Source: Chloroflexota bacterium (GTDB lineage Bacteria > Chloroflexota > Anaerolineae > Anaerolineales > Villigracilaceae). Taken from it: a DNA stretch of 64,000 nt. Under the pieces are notes generated by a model. It did not search any database and was not told the origin of the DNA. It worked only from the letters and a program-made list of their open reading frames with translations. Positions 39,572 to 48,651 of this stretch are shown here, one piece after another. Numbering within the stretch: position 1 is the stretch's first letter; every line of letters starts with the position of its first letter. The stretch is taken from the NCBI GenBank assembly GCA_021787595.1, contig JAJYLQ010000007.1, forward strand, positions 1-64,000, in the 5' to 3' direction. The translations under genes were made by a program, and so were the position numbers.

Positions 39572-40680
39572 GCAGTCATTTCTCTGGCCGGCTTGGACTG
39601 CAGCAACGCGTCCTTCCAAATTATCGCGTGCCATTTTTTGATTTGCTTGCTCGATCCTGCGATGGTGGAATGAGTCTGTTTGCGGGACTGCCGCGCCAGG
39701 TCGAGGAAATTACAAGCGGCAAATTGCAGATTGCAAATTATGCCACCGCGAAGAACATTCACCTATTCAGCGGCCCGCTTTATCTTTGTTATCAGCGTGG
39801 ATTCGTTGACTGGCTTTCGAATTGGAATCCTGATGTATTGATCGTCGAGGCCAACCCGCGGTATCTTGCGACGCCATCCGCAGCGAAATGGATGCATGCA
39901 CGCGGACGCAAAGTCATCGGTTGGGGATTGGGTGCGCCTCAGCCCTCCCTCAGTCCCCCCCATTTTCAGAGAAAATGGGGGGGAAGCAAAGGGGGGGCTT
40001 GGTCTCGCTTTGTCCATCAATTCGACGCGTTGATCGCGTACAGCCAGCGCGGTGCGGACCAATATGCCGCGCTCGGATTCCCGCGCGAGAGAATTTTCGT
40101 CGCGCCGAATGCGGTGTCGCCGCGTCCCTTATCCCCTATCCCTTCAAGGTCATTGAAAGTTGAACGACTTGCGATTCTCTTTGTTGGACGTTTACAAGCT
40201 CGTAAACGGATTGACTTTCTTTTACGCGCGTGTGCGGAGTTGAATCAAAATGTTCGTTTGATGATCGTGGGCGATGGGCCGGAGAGACAAAACCTGGAAT
40301 CGCTTGCGAAGCAGGTTTATCCGTCAGCGGAGTTTATCGGAGCCAAACACGGGAACGAGTTGAAGCCATTTTTCACCGAAGCCGATCTCTTCGTCCTGCC
40401 CGGAACCGGCGGACTGGCTGTGCAGGAGGCGATGAGTTACGGCCTGCCCGTCATCGTCGCAAAAGGCGATGGGACACAGGAGGATCTCGTCCGCGAATCA
40501 AATGGCTGGCAGATTCCATCGGATGATTATGCCGCGCTGGTCAACGCAATGCGGAACGCTTTATCGGATGTTCGGCGATTGCGAAGGATGGGACAAGAAT
40601 CCTATAGAATTGTTTCAGAAGAAATCAATTTGGAGAAAATGGTTGAAGTATTCGTGCAGGCGTTGAATAGCTTGTATTAG
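39568..40680 (+). CDS. Glycosyltransferase (GT4 type) with internal repeat-encoded segment
   Basis: FVGRLQARKRIDFLLRACAEL...GLAVQEAMSYGLPVIVAKGDGTQEDLV; low-complexity insert QPSLSPPHFQRKWGGSKGGAW. Confidence 0.9.
   Translation: MSSHFSGRLGLQQRVLPNYRVPFFDLLARSCDGGMSLFAGLPRQVEEITSGKLQIANYATAKNIHLFSGPLYLCYQRGFVDWLSNWNPDVLIVEANPRYLATPSAAKWMHARGRKVIGWGLGAPQPSLSPPHFQRKWGGSKGGAWSRFVHQFDALIAYSQRGADQYAALGFPRERIFVAPNAVSPRPLSPIPSRSLKVERLAILFVGRLQARKRIDFLLRACAELNQNVRLMIVGDGPERQNLESLAKQVYPSAEFIGAKHGNELKPFFTEADLFVLPGTGGLAVQEAMSYGLPVIVAKGDGTQEDLVRESNGWQIPSDDYAALVNAMRNALSDVRRLRRMGQESYRIVSEEINLEKMVEVFVQALNSLY
39938..40002. repeat. Palindromic repeat inside glycosyltransferase CDS
   Basis: Arms CCCCCCCATTTTC (39955-39967) and GAAAATGGGGGGG (39971-39983), in frame. 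Confidence 0.85.
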
Positions 40681-40757
40681 CTGTGGACCGTGTCTGAAGA
40701 AATCGGTTCTAAAAGAATAATTGGATAAATGTTTGATGTTTTGTTGGCGCGTTCTTG

Positions 40758-41375
40758 TTATGCACAGGGATTGAAGCCGAAAGTATTTTCTATAACCCCA
40801 GGCAATACCTTATAAATAGATTGTCCCATCGCACTTTCAAAATCTTTTTGTATCTCCGCGTAAGCTTTCCAGCGTAGAACGCTGAGATCATTTACTCCAT
40901 GTCTCAATGCGACATCTATCAATCTTTTTTCTATTAGACAATATCCTGATGGTAAAGCGACGGCATCACACAGTTGAATGAGTCTGTCGTATACATCTAA
41001 TTCGAGGGCCGCGAGATATTCATTCAAAAAATCCAATTCTTGCTTTGAGCAATCCCATTCTCCTGCAGCTGCATTTATATTCTTGATAGGAAAAACATGG
41101 GTTATACAGATTCGAGCGGCATAATCAAACCCTTTTTCTGCAAGGAAATAATATCCATCGAGAGTGTGCCGCATGTCTGTGATTCCAGATCGGCGTCCTA
41201 TGTCATGGAGATAACCCAGAATATATGCTACCTGCGAGTCAAGTTTCGGATGATGTTGAGCAATTGCCTCTGCTGCCTTTGCTACAAAGATAGAGTGTTG
41301 AACCCAAAGCCCTGGATTCATGTTTTCTGCTTCGCTTATAAAGGTTTGGGACTGCTCGCGAGTTGGAATGTTCAT
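40758..41375 (-). CDS. HD-domain phosphohydrolase-like protein
   Basis: NPGLWVQHSIFVAKAAEAIAQHHPKLDSQVAYILGYLHDIGRR (H...HD). Confidence 0.85.
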   Translation of the reverse strand: MNIPTREQSQTFISEAENMNPGLWVQHSIFVAKAAEAIAQHHPKLDSQVAYILGYLHDIGRRSGITDMRHTLDGYYFLAEKGFDYAARICITHVFPIKNINAAAGEWDCSKQELDFLNEYLAALELDVYDRLIQLCDAVALPSGYCLIEKRLIDVALRHGVNDLSVLRWKAYAEIQKDFESAMGQSIYKVLPGVIENTFGFNPCA

Positions 41376-41421
41376 TATGTTTGGCTTTGTGGTATCTTTT
41401 GTTTTCTGTGAGAAACGGTGG

Positions 41422-42843
41422 TCATGTTTCAGATGCAGGCAATTTAGTCAACCAATTGTTGATGGCGGAAAAGAAACGCGACGATTCTTGTTTCTTGATT
41501 GTTTTCAACATCAACCACAAAATAATCAGCGGTGCGAGGAGACGCCCGTACGACCAGGGGAAGAAATCGAACGTCGGCAAAACAAATTCGAGGAAATACG
41601 CGAATCCAAACCACATCCACTCGGAGGGCGAATCGATTCGTTTGAGCATCAAGAGAAAGGATAACGCCACAAAGATGCCGTGATGTTCCCAAACCACCGG
41701 CGAAGCCAGCAGCATCAGAACGAGCAAGGATGGGACGGCGTTCAAGAGGTTTGTGCCCTCACCCCTTTGCCCCTCTCCCTTAGGGAGAGGGTTGGGTGAG
41801 GGCGAAAAGAAAGCTTTCATCCTCACGCATTGCGCCATCACAAAGAACGCCGCCGCGGCAAGAATTACTTTGGCCGCGTCCGCTGCAATCTCGACAAAAA
41901 TATTTGGAAGTTTCAGCGCGGACACGATAAATCGGAAGAACGAATCGAATGACGTTTCGTGGAAGATTGCCTGGCGGGCTTGAGTCAATCCACGAATGTT
42001 GTTGAGATAATCAAAATATGGCGAGATGCCATTTACTACAACGGGGATCGCAGCCAGGAGGAGGAAGCTCAATATGAACCATCCAAACCAGCGCCAATCC
42101 TTTTCAAGTAAAAACGCCAGAACCAGAACTGCGGGAGATGTTTTTAGATGAACCGCCAACGCCAGTGATAATGCCGAAAGAAATGAATACTTCGGATAAA
42201 GCAGAAGACTCAGAAAAATAAAATTGATGACCAGCAAATTGACCTGCACGTAATCCAGCGTCCGCAGGAGCGGCGTATTGACCAGAATAAAAAGTGTCGC
42301 GGCGATGGCGGCGAGCCGAATCGAGAAGCCGTATGTTTCAAGCAGGCGATGCAGCAAAAAATAAAACAGGAACAGCGAAAGAATATTGACCAGCCATAAG
42401 ATCAATAGCATTCCTGCATCGCCGAGCGGCGCGATCGGTTCGAGCAAGGTGGCCCACAAAGGCAAATAGAAATAAGTGCTGGGCAACGGCTTGTGTTGAA
42501 GCAAATTGTTTGCGGCTTGAAGATAATATTGATAATCGCCGTAACGGAATCTTTCGCTCAGAACATTCAAATAGACGAACGCAATCAGGAAGAATCCGGC
42601 AAAGGTCAGCGCGTTGGACGAATTGATTTTTTCATTCGCTAAGCGATACAACAAAAATCCGGCCAACAGCCACGTCAACGCAGCGGACACCAGCACAATC
42701 GGCAAATCCGTCAGCGGCCATTGCTGGATGAAAATGCTGAATCCCGCAATGCCCCAACGCAGATAAATAATCAATAGACTGGCCGCGACCAGTGCGGTGA
42801 TCGCGGCCCAGAAAATCAAAGCGGTTCGAGCAATGCGTGTCAT
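41422..42843 (-). CDS. GT87/DUF2029-type polyprenol-phosphate glycosyltransferase, membrane
   Basis: Multiple TM helices, YRYGDYQYYLQAANNLLQHKPLPSTYFYLPLWATLLEPIAPLG; internal SPSPNPLPKGEGQRGEGTN insert from repeat. Confidence 0.8.
   Translation of the reverse strand: MTRIARTALIFWAAITALVAASLLIIYLRWGIAGFSIFIQQWPLTDLPIVLVSAALTWLLAGFLLYRLANEKINSSNALTFAGFFLIAFVYLNVLSERFRYGDYQYYLQAANNLLQHKPLPSTYFYLPLWATLLEPIAPLGDAGMLLILWLVNILSLFLFYFLLHRLLETYGFSIRLAAIAATLFILVNTPLLRTLDYVQVNLLVINFIFLSLLLYPKYSFLSALSLALAVHLKTSPAVLVLAFLLEKDWRWFGWFILSFLLLAAIPVVVNGISPYFDYLNNIRGLTQARQAIFHETSFDSFFRFIVSALKLPNIFVEIAADAAKVILAAAAFFVMAQCVRMKAFFSPSPNPLPKGEGQRGEGTNLLNAVPSLLVLMLLASPVVWEHHGIFVALSFLLMLKRIDSPSEWMWFGFAYFLEFVLPTFDFFPWSYGRLLAPLIILWLMLKTIKKQESSRFFSAINNWLTKLPASET
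41755..41803. repeat. GC-rich palindromic repeat family A inside GT87-like CDS
   Basis: gccctcacccctttgcccctctcccttagggagagggttgggtgagggc. Confidence 0.85.
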
Positions 42844-44003
42844 TGACTCAGTTGCACGTATTGAGCGGCAACGTAGCCTCTCAGTCCATTGTCATCGCGC
42901 ACGGCGATCCATTGCCCGGACACACCGATTTTCGGCAGCGCTGAATTGGAGGGTTCGATCACCGTAAGCGCCGCGCCGGGATGTTCGACAGCAACCAATG
43001 CACCGCCCAGCGAAGGAACTTTTCGCAGACGCAGTCCTCCGGGCGCCAGAGTCGTCGAAACGATGACTTGGAATTTTTGCGGCGCGGACGATGGCGGGGG
43101 CGTTGTCGGCGCGGGAGGGGTCGAAGGCGTGGGAGCCGGCCCCGGTTCGGGCGGGGGCGCGGCAACGTTGGATTTTTCCACGTACCAGGCCGCCACGTAC
43201 CCCTGATTGCCATTCGGGTCGCGCACATAAATCCATTGATTGTTGACGCCGATCTTTGCCAGCGCGCCATTTTTATCTTCGATCACATTCAACTGCGTGC
43301 CCGGCATTTCCGCGAAGTCGGCAGGCGAATCAGCGGAGGCTTGTGTATGCAGACGGAGTCCGGCGGTTGCGCTGGCTGCGACAACGACAACAAGATCGGT
43401 TTGAACAGGTGGAGGCGCAGGTGGCGTTGTCGTGGTGGAGCCGCCCGGCGTCGAAGAAGGAGTCGGAGTCCCGGAGGCAGTGCAAACATACCACGCCACG
43501 GCTTTGATCGCGCGTTGAAGCGGTTGTCCCTGGCTGAAGCGCGACATCAGCGTGACTTGATTCGTCTCCGGCGGATTCGGCCACGGATCTTGAATCAAGT
43601 AATCGCTGCCTTGTTTGGCGTAAACCAAAACCCAATGCGTTTGCAGCCCGGCATCGGGCGAATAATCCACCTCGACGACGACCGGTTGTCCGGCGGCGAG
43701 GGAGTCGTCAATCTGCGAAAGCGGCGCGGCGCTGTTCTGGCAAATCGTCAGGCCGGTGCTTTGAATTTGCGGATGAATGGAACTGACTTTGGACCAGACG
43801 ATGGCTTCGTCCATGAACCCGCCGATGGCTGTAAGTTTTTTGTTGAGGGTGTCTGGCGTTTCTTCAAATCCCCAGCCGCTGACGAGCATCGCGGCGCTGG
43901 TGAGCGCGCAGCCAATATAGCCGATGGTATCCGGCCCGCCGCCGATCTTGTTGTTCTTCCATTGCGGGTCTCGCTGAGAATAACGGACAAGGTTGAAAGC
44001 CAT
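42840..44003 (-). CDS. C39-like peptidase with two SH3-like domains
   Basis: YSQRDPQWKNNKIGGGPDTIGYIGCALTSAAMLVSG; AGQPVVVEVDYSPDAGLQTHWVLVY; two SH3 repeats (TAGLRLHTQAS..., PGGLRLRKVPS...). Confidence 0.88.
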   Translation of the reverse strand: MAFNLVRYSQRDPQWKNNKIGGGPDTIGYIGCALTSAAMLVSGWGFEETPDTLNKKLTAIGGFMDEAIVWSKVSSIHPQIQSTGLTICQNSAAPLSQIDDSLAAGQPVVVEVDYSPDAGLQTHWVLVYAKQGSDYLIQDPWPNPPETNQVTLMSRFSQGQPLQRAIKAVAWYVCTASGTPTPSSTPGGSTTTTPPAPPPVQTDLVVVVAASATAGLRLHTQASADSPADFAEMPGTQLNVIEDKNGALAKIGVNNQWIYVRDPNGNQGYVAAWYVEKSNVAAPPPEPGPAPTPSTPPAPTTPPPSSAPQKFQVIVSTTLAPGGLRLRKVPSLGGALVAVEHPGAALTVIEPSNSALPKIGVSGQWIAVRDDNGLRGYVAAQYVQLSQ

Positions 44004-44241
44004 AAATGCCTCCTTGGGTGGGAAACGCGATGGCTTGATTATACACTTGGAGATCGGAGAAACAAAGCATCACCCGCTTATAGAAACATCCAGCTTTATA
44101 AACAACCAGCCGCGCCCATTGAACGCGGCGGCTGTTTTTTCTCAAAGAGTGTCCGGCATTCTTGCCGTACCTGTGTTGGTCGTCTTTGCGGCTGGCGCAT
44201 ATTACACCCCGCCGGTGCAAGAGCATCTCGCTGCTTCCTCG

Positions 44242-44865
44242 CTATTTGCCTTGTTTCAAAAATTTCTTCGTCTCCACGATTTTAGCTTCTTCCACTTTAC
44301 CCATCTTTTCCCAATAATTCAATAACTGCGTGATGGTCAACACCGCGTGAAGATGGAAGCCTGCTTGCTCCAATGATTCTTTTGCGCCGGATTGACGATC
44401 AACTAAAACAACAACATCTTTTACAACCAAACCTGCGCCGGTTAATTTTTCAATGGCTTCGAATTTGCTTCCGCCAGTGGTGGCGAGATCGTCAATGACA
44501 ACGACTATCTCGCCCGCGTGATATTCGCCTTCGATCTCGGCTTTCGTGCCGTAAGCCTTTACTTCCTTGCGCGGATAGATCATCGGGTAATTGCCTTGCA
44601 GTGAAATCGCGGTTGCAATCGGAATTGCCGCGTAAGGCAAACCGGCGATGCGATCAAATTTCAAATCTTTGAGTAATGGTAAATACGCCGCGCCAATTTG
44701 TTCAAGCAGTTTTGGATACGAAATGATCTGGCGCAAGTCAATATAGATTGGCGATTGCAATCCGGACTTCAAAGTGAAGCTGCCGAATTTGATGCAGCTT
44801 GCGGACAGCAGATCGTCGGCGAGCTTGGATAATTCGGCATTCGATATTCGTGCCTCGTCGTTCAT
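44242..44865 (-). CDS. pyrE: Orotate phosphoribosyltransferase
   Basis: FGSFTLKSGLQSPIYIDLRQIISYP; IVVVIDDLATTGGSKFEAIEKL PRPP motif. Confidence 0.95.
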   Translation of the reverse strand: MNDEARISNAELSKLADDLLSASCIKFGSFTLKSGLQSPIYIDLRQIISYPKLLEQIGAAYLPLLKDLKFDRIAGLPYAAIPIATAISLQGNYPMIYPRKEVKAYGTKAEIEGEYHAGEIVVVIDDLATTGGSKFEAIEKLTGAGLVVKDVVVLVDRQSGAKESLEQAGFHLHAVLTITQLLNYWEKMGKVEEAKIVETKKFLKQGK

Positions 44866-44881
44866 AAAATCTCCTTTTCGA

Positions 44882-45769
44882 TTAACGTTTGCCGAACATC
44901 GAAGATCGAATTTCGAGTATCTGATCTCGCATCTCCGCCGCGGCACGCTTTGGATTGTCGGCGCGAGCAATCGAACGCGAAACATTGATCAACATCCCGC
45001 GTCCATCTTGACCTAAGCCTGCTCTCATTGCCGATTCCAAATCTCCGCCTTGAGTTCCAACTCCGGGGACGAGGAACCACAAGTCCGGCGCGGCGGCGCG
45101 AACGCGTTTCATCGCGTCGGTGTGCGTTGCGCCGACGACGAGACCGATATTATTTTTGGTATTCCATTGTTGAGCGAGATGAGCAACATATTCATATAGC
45201 GGCATAGACCGTTGACCGTTGACCGTTGACTGTTTTGTTTCATCCATCCACCGTCCACGGTCCACGGTCAAGTCTTGCAAATCACCCGAACCAGGATTGG
45301 AAGTCTTGCATAAAAGGAATACGCCCTTTTCCTGATTCTTGATGAATGGCTCAATCGAATCTTTTCCAAGATATGGACTCAGTGTAATGCAATCCACACC
45401 GAGATTCTCGAACGCGGATTTTGCATAGGCTTCTGCGGTGGATGCAATGTCGCCGCGCTTTGCATCGAGGATGATCGGAATCTTCGAGCCGAGTCGATTC
45501 GATTCTTCGTGAATTGCATCAATGACTTGCTTGAGCGCAGCCCAGCCGTCCGCACCAAAGACTTCGAAGAATGCCGCGTTGGGTTTGAAAGCCGCGGCGT
45601 AAGGCGCAGTCTGTTTAACAAGATTCAAGCAAAAGTCGAGGGCAGACGCGGCGGTGGGCGAATGACCATCCGCCCCTATGAGATCGGGAATGTGCGGGTC
45701 GAGTCCAACGCAAAGTAAAGACGATGAATCGTCCACTCGTCGTTCAAGAAAAGAGAAGAAGGATTCCAT
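44882..45769 (-). CDS. pyrF: Orotidine 5'-phosphate decarboxylase (with repeat-encoded insert)
   Basis: LLCVGLDPHIPD, KIPIILDAKRGDIASTAEAYAKSAF; insert DLTVDRGRWMDETKQSTVNGQRSM. Confidence 0.95.
   Translation of the reverse strand: MESFFSFLERRVDDSSSLLCVGLDPHIPDLIGADGHSPTAASALDFCLNLVKQTAPYAAAFKPNAAFFEVFGADGWAALKQVIDAIHEESNRLGSKIPIILDAKRGDIASTAEAYAKSAFENLGVDCITLSPYLGKDSIEPFIKNQEKGVFLLCKTSNPGSGDLQDLTVDRGRWMDETKQSTVNGQRSMPLYEYVAHLAQQWNTKNNIGLVVGATHTDAMKRVRAAAPDLWFLVPGVGTQGGDLESAMRAGLGQDGRGMLINVSRSIARADNPKRAAAEMRDQILEIRSSMFGKR
45207..45269. repeat. Tandem/inverted GACCGTT / CCACGGTC repeat inside pyrF
   Basis: gaccgttgaccgttgaccgttgactg...ccaccgtccacggtccacggtc. Confidence 0.8.
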
Positions 45770-45864
45770 ATCTTTATGTTAGAAGGTTTGAAGGTTGGAA
45801 AGTTTGAACGTTCAAACCTGCCAACCTTTCAACCCTTCGACAAGCTCAGGGCAGGCTTGTGAAC

Positions 45865-46845
45865 TTACGCTTTTCCTAAAACCATCGCCAGCAATGCCAT
45901 TCTCACATACAAGCCATATTCCATCTGACGGAAATACGCGGCGCGTGGGTCGTCATCGAAGTCGGGGCTGATCTCGCCGACGCGCGGCAGCGGATGCATA
46001 ACCGCCATTTCTTTTTTGGCGGACTTCATGATGGCGGGATCAATCACGTACGCACCCTTGACCTTTTCATAATCGGCGGGATCTTCAAATCTTTCCTTTT
46101 GGACGCGCGTTACGTACAGAACATCGGTTTCGGGCAACACTTTTTCAAGCGACGAGAACTCGGCTTGCGGAACTTTTTTCTCGGCGACTTCATCCATCAC
46201 TTCCTTCGGCATCTTCAAAATGTCAGGCGAGACATAATTCAACTTGATGCCATTGAATTGCGAAAGCAGACGCGCCAGCGAATGGACGGTGCGTCCGTAT
46301 TTCAAATCGCCGAGCATCGTGACGGTGAGGTTATCGAGCCGACCAATTTCTTCCATGATGGTGAACGTGTCGAGCAAAGCCTGCGTGGGATGTTCGCCCG
46401 TGCCATCGCCCGCGTTGATAACCGGTTTGCGCGCGGCTTTTGCCGCAATCGCCGCCGAGCCGGTTTCGGGATGACGAAGCACGATCACGTCCGCATAACA
46501 TTCGAGCGTGCGAACTGTATCGGGCAGGCTCTCGCCTTTCGACACAGACGAATATTTCACTTCGTTGATCGGGATGACCGAGCCGCCGAGTCGTTCCATC
46601 GCGGCAGTGAACGACGACGATGTGCGCGTGGATGGTTCATAAAAAAGATTGGCAAGGATTTTTCCTTTGAGCAGGTCGAACGTGCCGATGCGCTCGACCA
46701 TGCCGCGCATTTCGTGCGCCACGCCGAAGACATATTCCAAATCTTCGCGCTTGAACTGCTTGACGGAAATAATGTCTTTGCCGTACCAATCGGCTTGCTT
46801 GTTCTCGCCGAACGGCAGGTGTTGGGATGAAGATGGTGTGGGCAT
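45865..46845 (-). CDS. pyrB: Aspartate carbamoyltransferase catalytic subunit
   Basis: [46 protein letters not shown]. Confidence 0.97.
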   Translation of the reverse strand: MPTPSSSQHLPFGENKQADWYGKDIISVKQFKREDLEYVFGVAHEMRGMVERIGTFDLLKGKILANLFYEPSTRTSSSFTAAMERLGGSVIPINEVKYSSVSKGESLPDTVRTLECYADVIVLRHPETGSAAIAAKAARKPVINAGDGTGEHPTQALLDTFTIMEEIGRLDNLTVTMLGDLKYGRTVHSLARLLSQFNGIKLNYVSPDILKMPKEVMDEVAEKKVPQAEFSSLEKVLPETDVLYVTRVQKERFEDPADYEKVKGAYVIDPAIMKSAKKEMAVMHPLPRVGEISPDFDDDPRAAYFRQMEYGLYVRMALLAMVLGKA

Positions 46846-46995
46846 GTTTAGTCTCCTAGTTTGGTAGTTAGATAGTTTGATAGTTTTGTAGTTCGATAGT
46901 TGTTGCTCGATATTCGATATTCGTGATTCGGTATTCGGAAATCGGACTTGATCCAGACGATTATCTATTCTCTATTATCTAATCTCTCTTTCGCT

Positions 46996-47739
46996 TCATT
47001 CTTTCTCTGCTCGGACCCCCGCAAGGGGGCGATGTCTCGCGACGGGTGAGGTGGATTCTGTTTTATTAGTATTGATATTATCCTTTGGCTTATTCATTAA
47101 GTTTCTTGTGAAAAATAATCCCATTCCAATTCCTAAAGGGATAAAAGCGCAAATTTCTAAAATATCCAATAGTCTATTGAGATCAACCGAAGGGAAAAGA
47201 TTGAAAAATATTGTCCACCACGTTTTTCCTAGCAAATCATTGGAAAGCGTTAGATATAGATTCGAAAATAAACTGATAATTCCCCAGCCGATGCCATTCA
47301 CAAGTAACCAGTAATAGCTTTTTGCTACTGAGTTTTTGTTTAGAAGCCACCATTGAGGAATAGTTCCTATAAAACCAACTAAAACAATCGAATCCAAGAA
47401 TGTCAAATAAAATGACATTGCAGGGGATTTCCCAACAAAGAGTATGCTTCTAATGCTTGGTAATAAACCTGCTAGTAAAGCCCCGATAAGACTAGCAAGT
47501 ATCCAGTTTCTGGGAAGGAATTCAGAGAACAAAACCCATGATGATAAGGAAACAAAAAGAAAGAGAAAAAAGCTAATGAGCGCATTACTCATAAATGTTC
47601 CTAAATTAAAAATACGCGATAGATAATCATCCATTGCCGCTAGAAAAGTGCCGCCGAAATAAATTGCCGTACATGCTGCCATGAATGTTATGATAACTTG
47701 TTTAAGAATCATGATTTGCTTTTGTTTGCCTAAGATCAT
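46996..47739 (-). CDS. Hypothetical polytopic membrane protein
   Basis: 247-aa ORF with about six hydrophobic segments; C-terminus encoded by a GC-rich repeat-like segment. Confidence 0.65.
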   Translation of the reverse strand: MILGKQKQIMILKQVIITFMAACTAIYFGGTFLAAMDDYLSRIFNLGTFMSNALISFFLFLFVSLSSWVLFSEFLPRNWILASLIGALLAGLLPSIRSILFVGKSPAMSFYLTFLDSIVLVGFIGTIPQWWLLNKNSVAKSYYWLLVNGIGWGIISLFSNLYLTLSNDLLGKTWWTIFFNLFPSVDLNRLLDILEICAFIPLGIGMGLFFTRNLMNKPKDNINTNKTESTSPVARHRPLAGVRAEKE

Positions 47740-47740
47740 T

Positions 47741-47863
47741 CTATCCTCTCACATTCTTTCCAAAGCCTTTTTCCGCCAGCACTTTGCCGCGCGAGTCCCC
47801 AAAGGGGATGATATGCGTCGCACCTTTGGGATAGGCGAATCCGTTTAAGTGGTTAAAGTTCAT
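47741..47863 (-). pseudogene. Chimeric mini-ORF ending in a duplicate of the pyrC 3' end
   Basis: Manual translation: MNFNHLNGFAYPKGATHIIPFGDSRGKVLAEKGFGKNVRG*; last part equals PyrC tail GKVLAEKGFGKNVRE; plausible RBS AAAGGAA upstream. Confidence 0.7.
47746..47788. repeat. Duplicate of pyrC 3' end (copy distal to pyrC)
   Basis: 42/43 identical to 48657-48699. Confidence 0.92.
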
Positions 47864-47965
47864 TGGGTGATTCCTTTCGTTAAACACGGTGCGATGCACA
47901 CTCTACGCAAAACGACGCGCGTTCTTACAAAACTTCCGAAGTCTTCAAGACTTCGGAAGTTTATG

Positions 47966-48385
47966 CTAACGGGTAGGATTGGGAACAAAGAAATTCTTGA
48001 ATCCTTTCTCTTGCAAGCCTTCTTTCAATCGCTTATCGCCTGTCCAAAGATACGCGTCCAATTCGAGTGCAAGCGCGACGTGGGGCGTATCGGTTTCGTC
48101 AACATCACGGCAAAACTCGTACGCAGCTTTCCAATTCTCTACTGAAATCAAATCTTCCCGATAAATCTGAACTCGCTTGACCAAGATGCGATACAGCCGC
48201 GTCACATCCTCGGATGAAAGATGGGAGACTTTGATTAGTTTTTCTTTGCGATCAAAAATCTCAACGAGGGTTGTTTCGCATACGAAGAACTCATTCTCAG
48301 AGCGCAGCATGGCTTTTGCAAAAGAAGATTCCGCGCTGGCAAGCGCCGAGAACAGAATGTTCGTATCTACTACAACCTGCGCCAT
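47966..48385 (-). CDS. PIN-domain toxin
   Basis: MAQVVVDTNILFSALASAESSF...DVDETDTPHVALALELDAYLWTGDKRL. Confidence 0.92.
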   Translation of the reverse strand: MAQVVVDTNILFSALASAESSFAKAMLRSENEFFVCETTLVEIFDRKEKLIKVSHLSSEDVTRLYRILVKRVQIYREDLISVENWKAAYEFCRDVDETDTPHVALALELDAYLWTGDKRLKEGLQEKGFKNFFVPNPTR

Positions 48386-48387
48386 GA

Positions 48388-48612
48388 TTATTTCTCAAGA
48401 TAAACTGGTTTGAGTTTTTTCCATACCGCCGCATCAATTTCCTTTGCAAGTTCTGTGGCTTGTTTCTCGGTCAACTTACTGCGTTTGCGGATGGACTCTA
48501 GTTCGAGATAATCTAAAAATAATCCTAGTGTGGTTTCGTCAATCATATCGCGTCGAAAACGCACGATCACATCTTTCTTTTCTACATTTACCTGATAGGA
48601 AGGGGTATACAT
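48388..48612 (-). CDS. Antitoxin partner of PIN toxin
   Basis: 74-aa ORF immediately upstream of the PIN gene (2 bp gap); position and size typical of an antitoxin. Confidence 0.75.
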   Translation of the reverse strand: MYTPSYQVNVEKKDVIVRFRRDMIDETTLGLFLDYLELESIRKRSKLTEKQATELAKEIDAAVWKKLKPVYLEK

Positions 48613-48651
48613 TCTTTCTCCTTGACTCTGCTTACATTATACAACATGCCA

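Noticed and set aside
42981-44285. 434-aa plus-strand ORF
   Set aside because: Antisense to the C39-peptidase/SH3 gene; Arg-rich low-complexity translation typical of an antisense frame in GC-rich DNA.
45207-45269. Possible CRISPR-like tandem repeat
   Set aside because: Repeat unit is only ~7-8 bp, no spacers, and lies in frame inside pyrF; no CRISPR array seen anywhere in the window.
46853-46950. tagtttgatagttttgtagttcgatag low-complexity tract upstream of pyrB as a regulatory repeat
   Set aside because: Looks like simple intergenic repeat debris also seen near 20655 and 45778; no specific structure supported.
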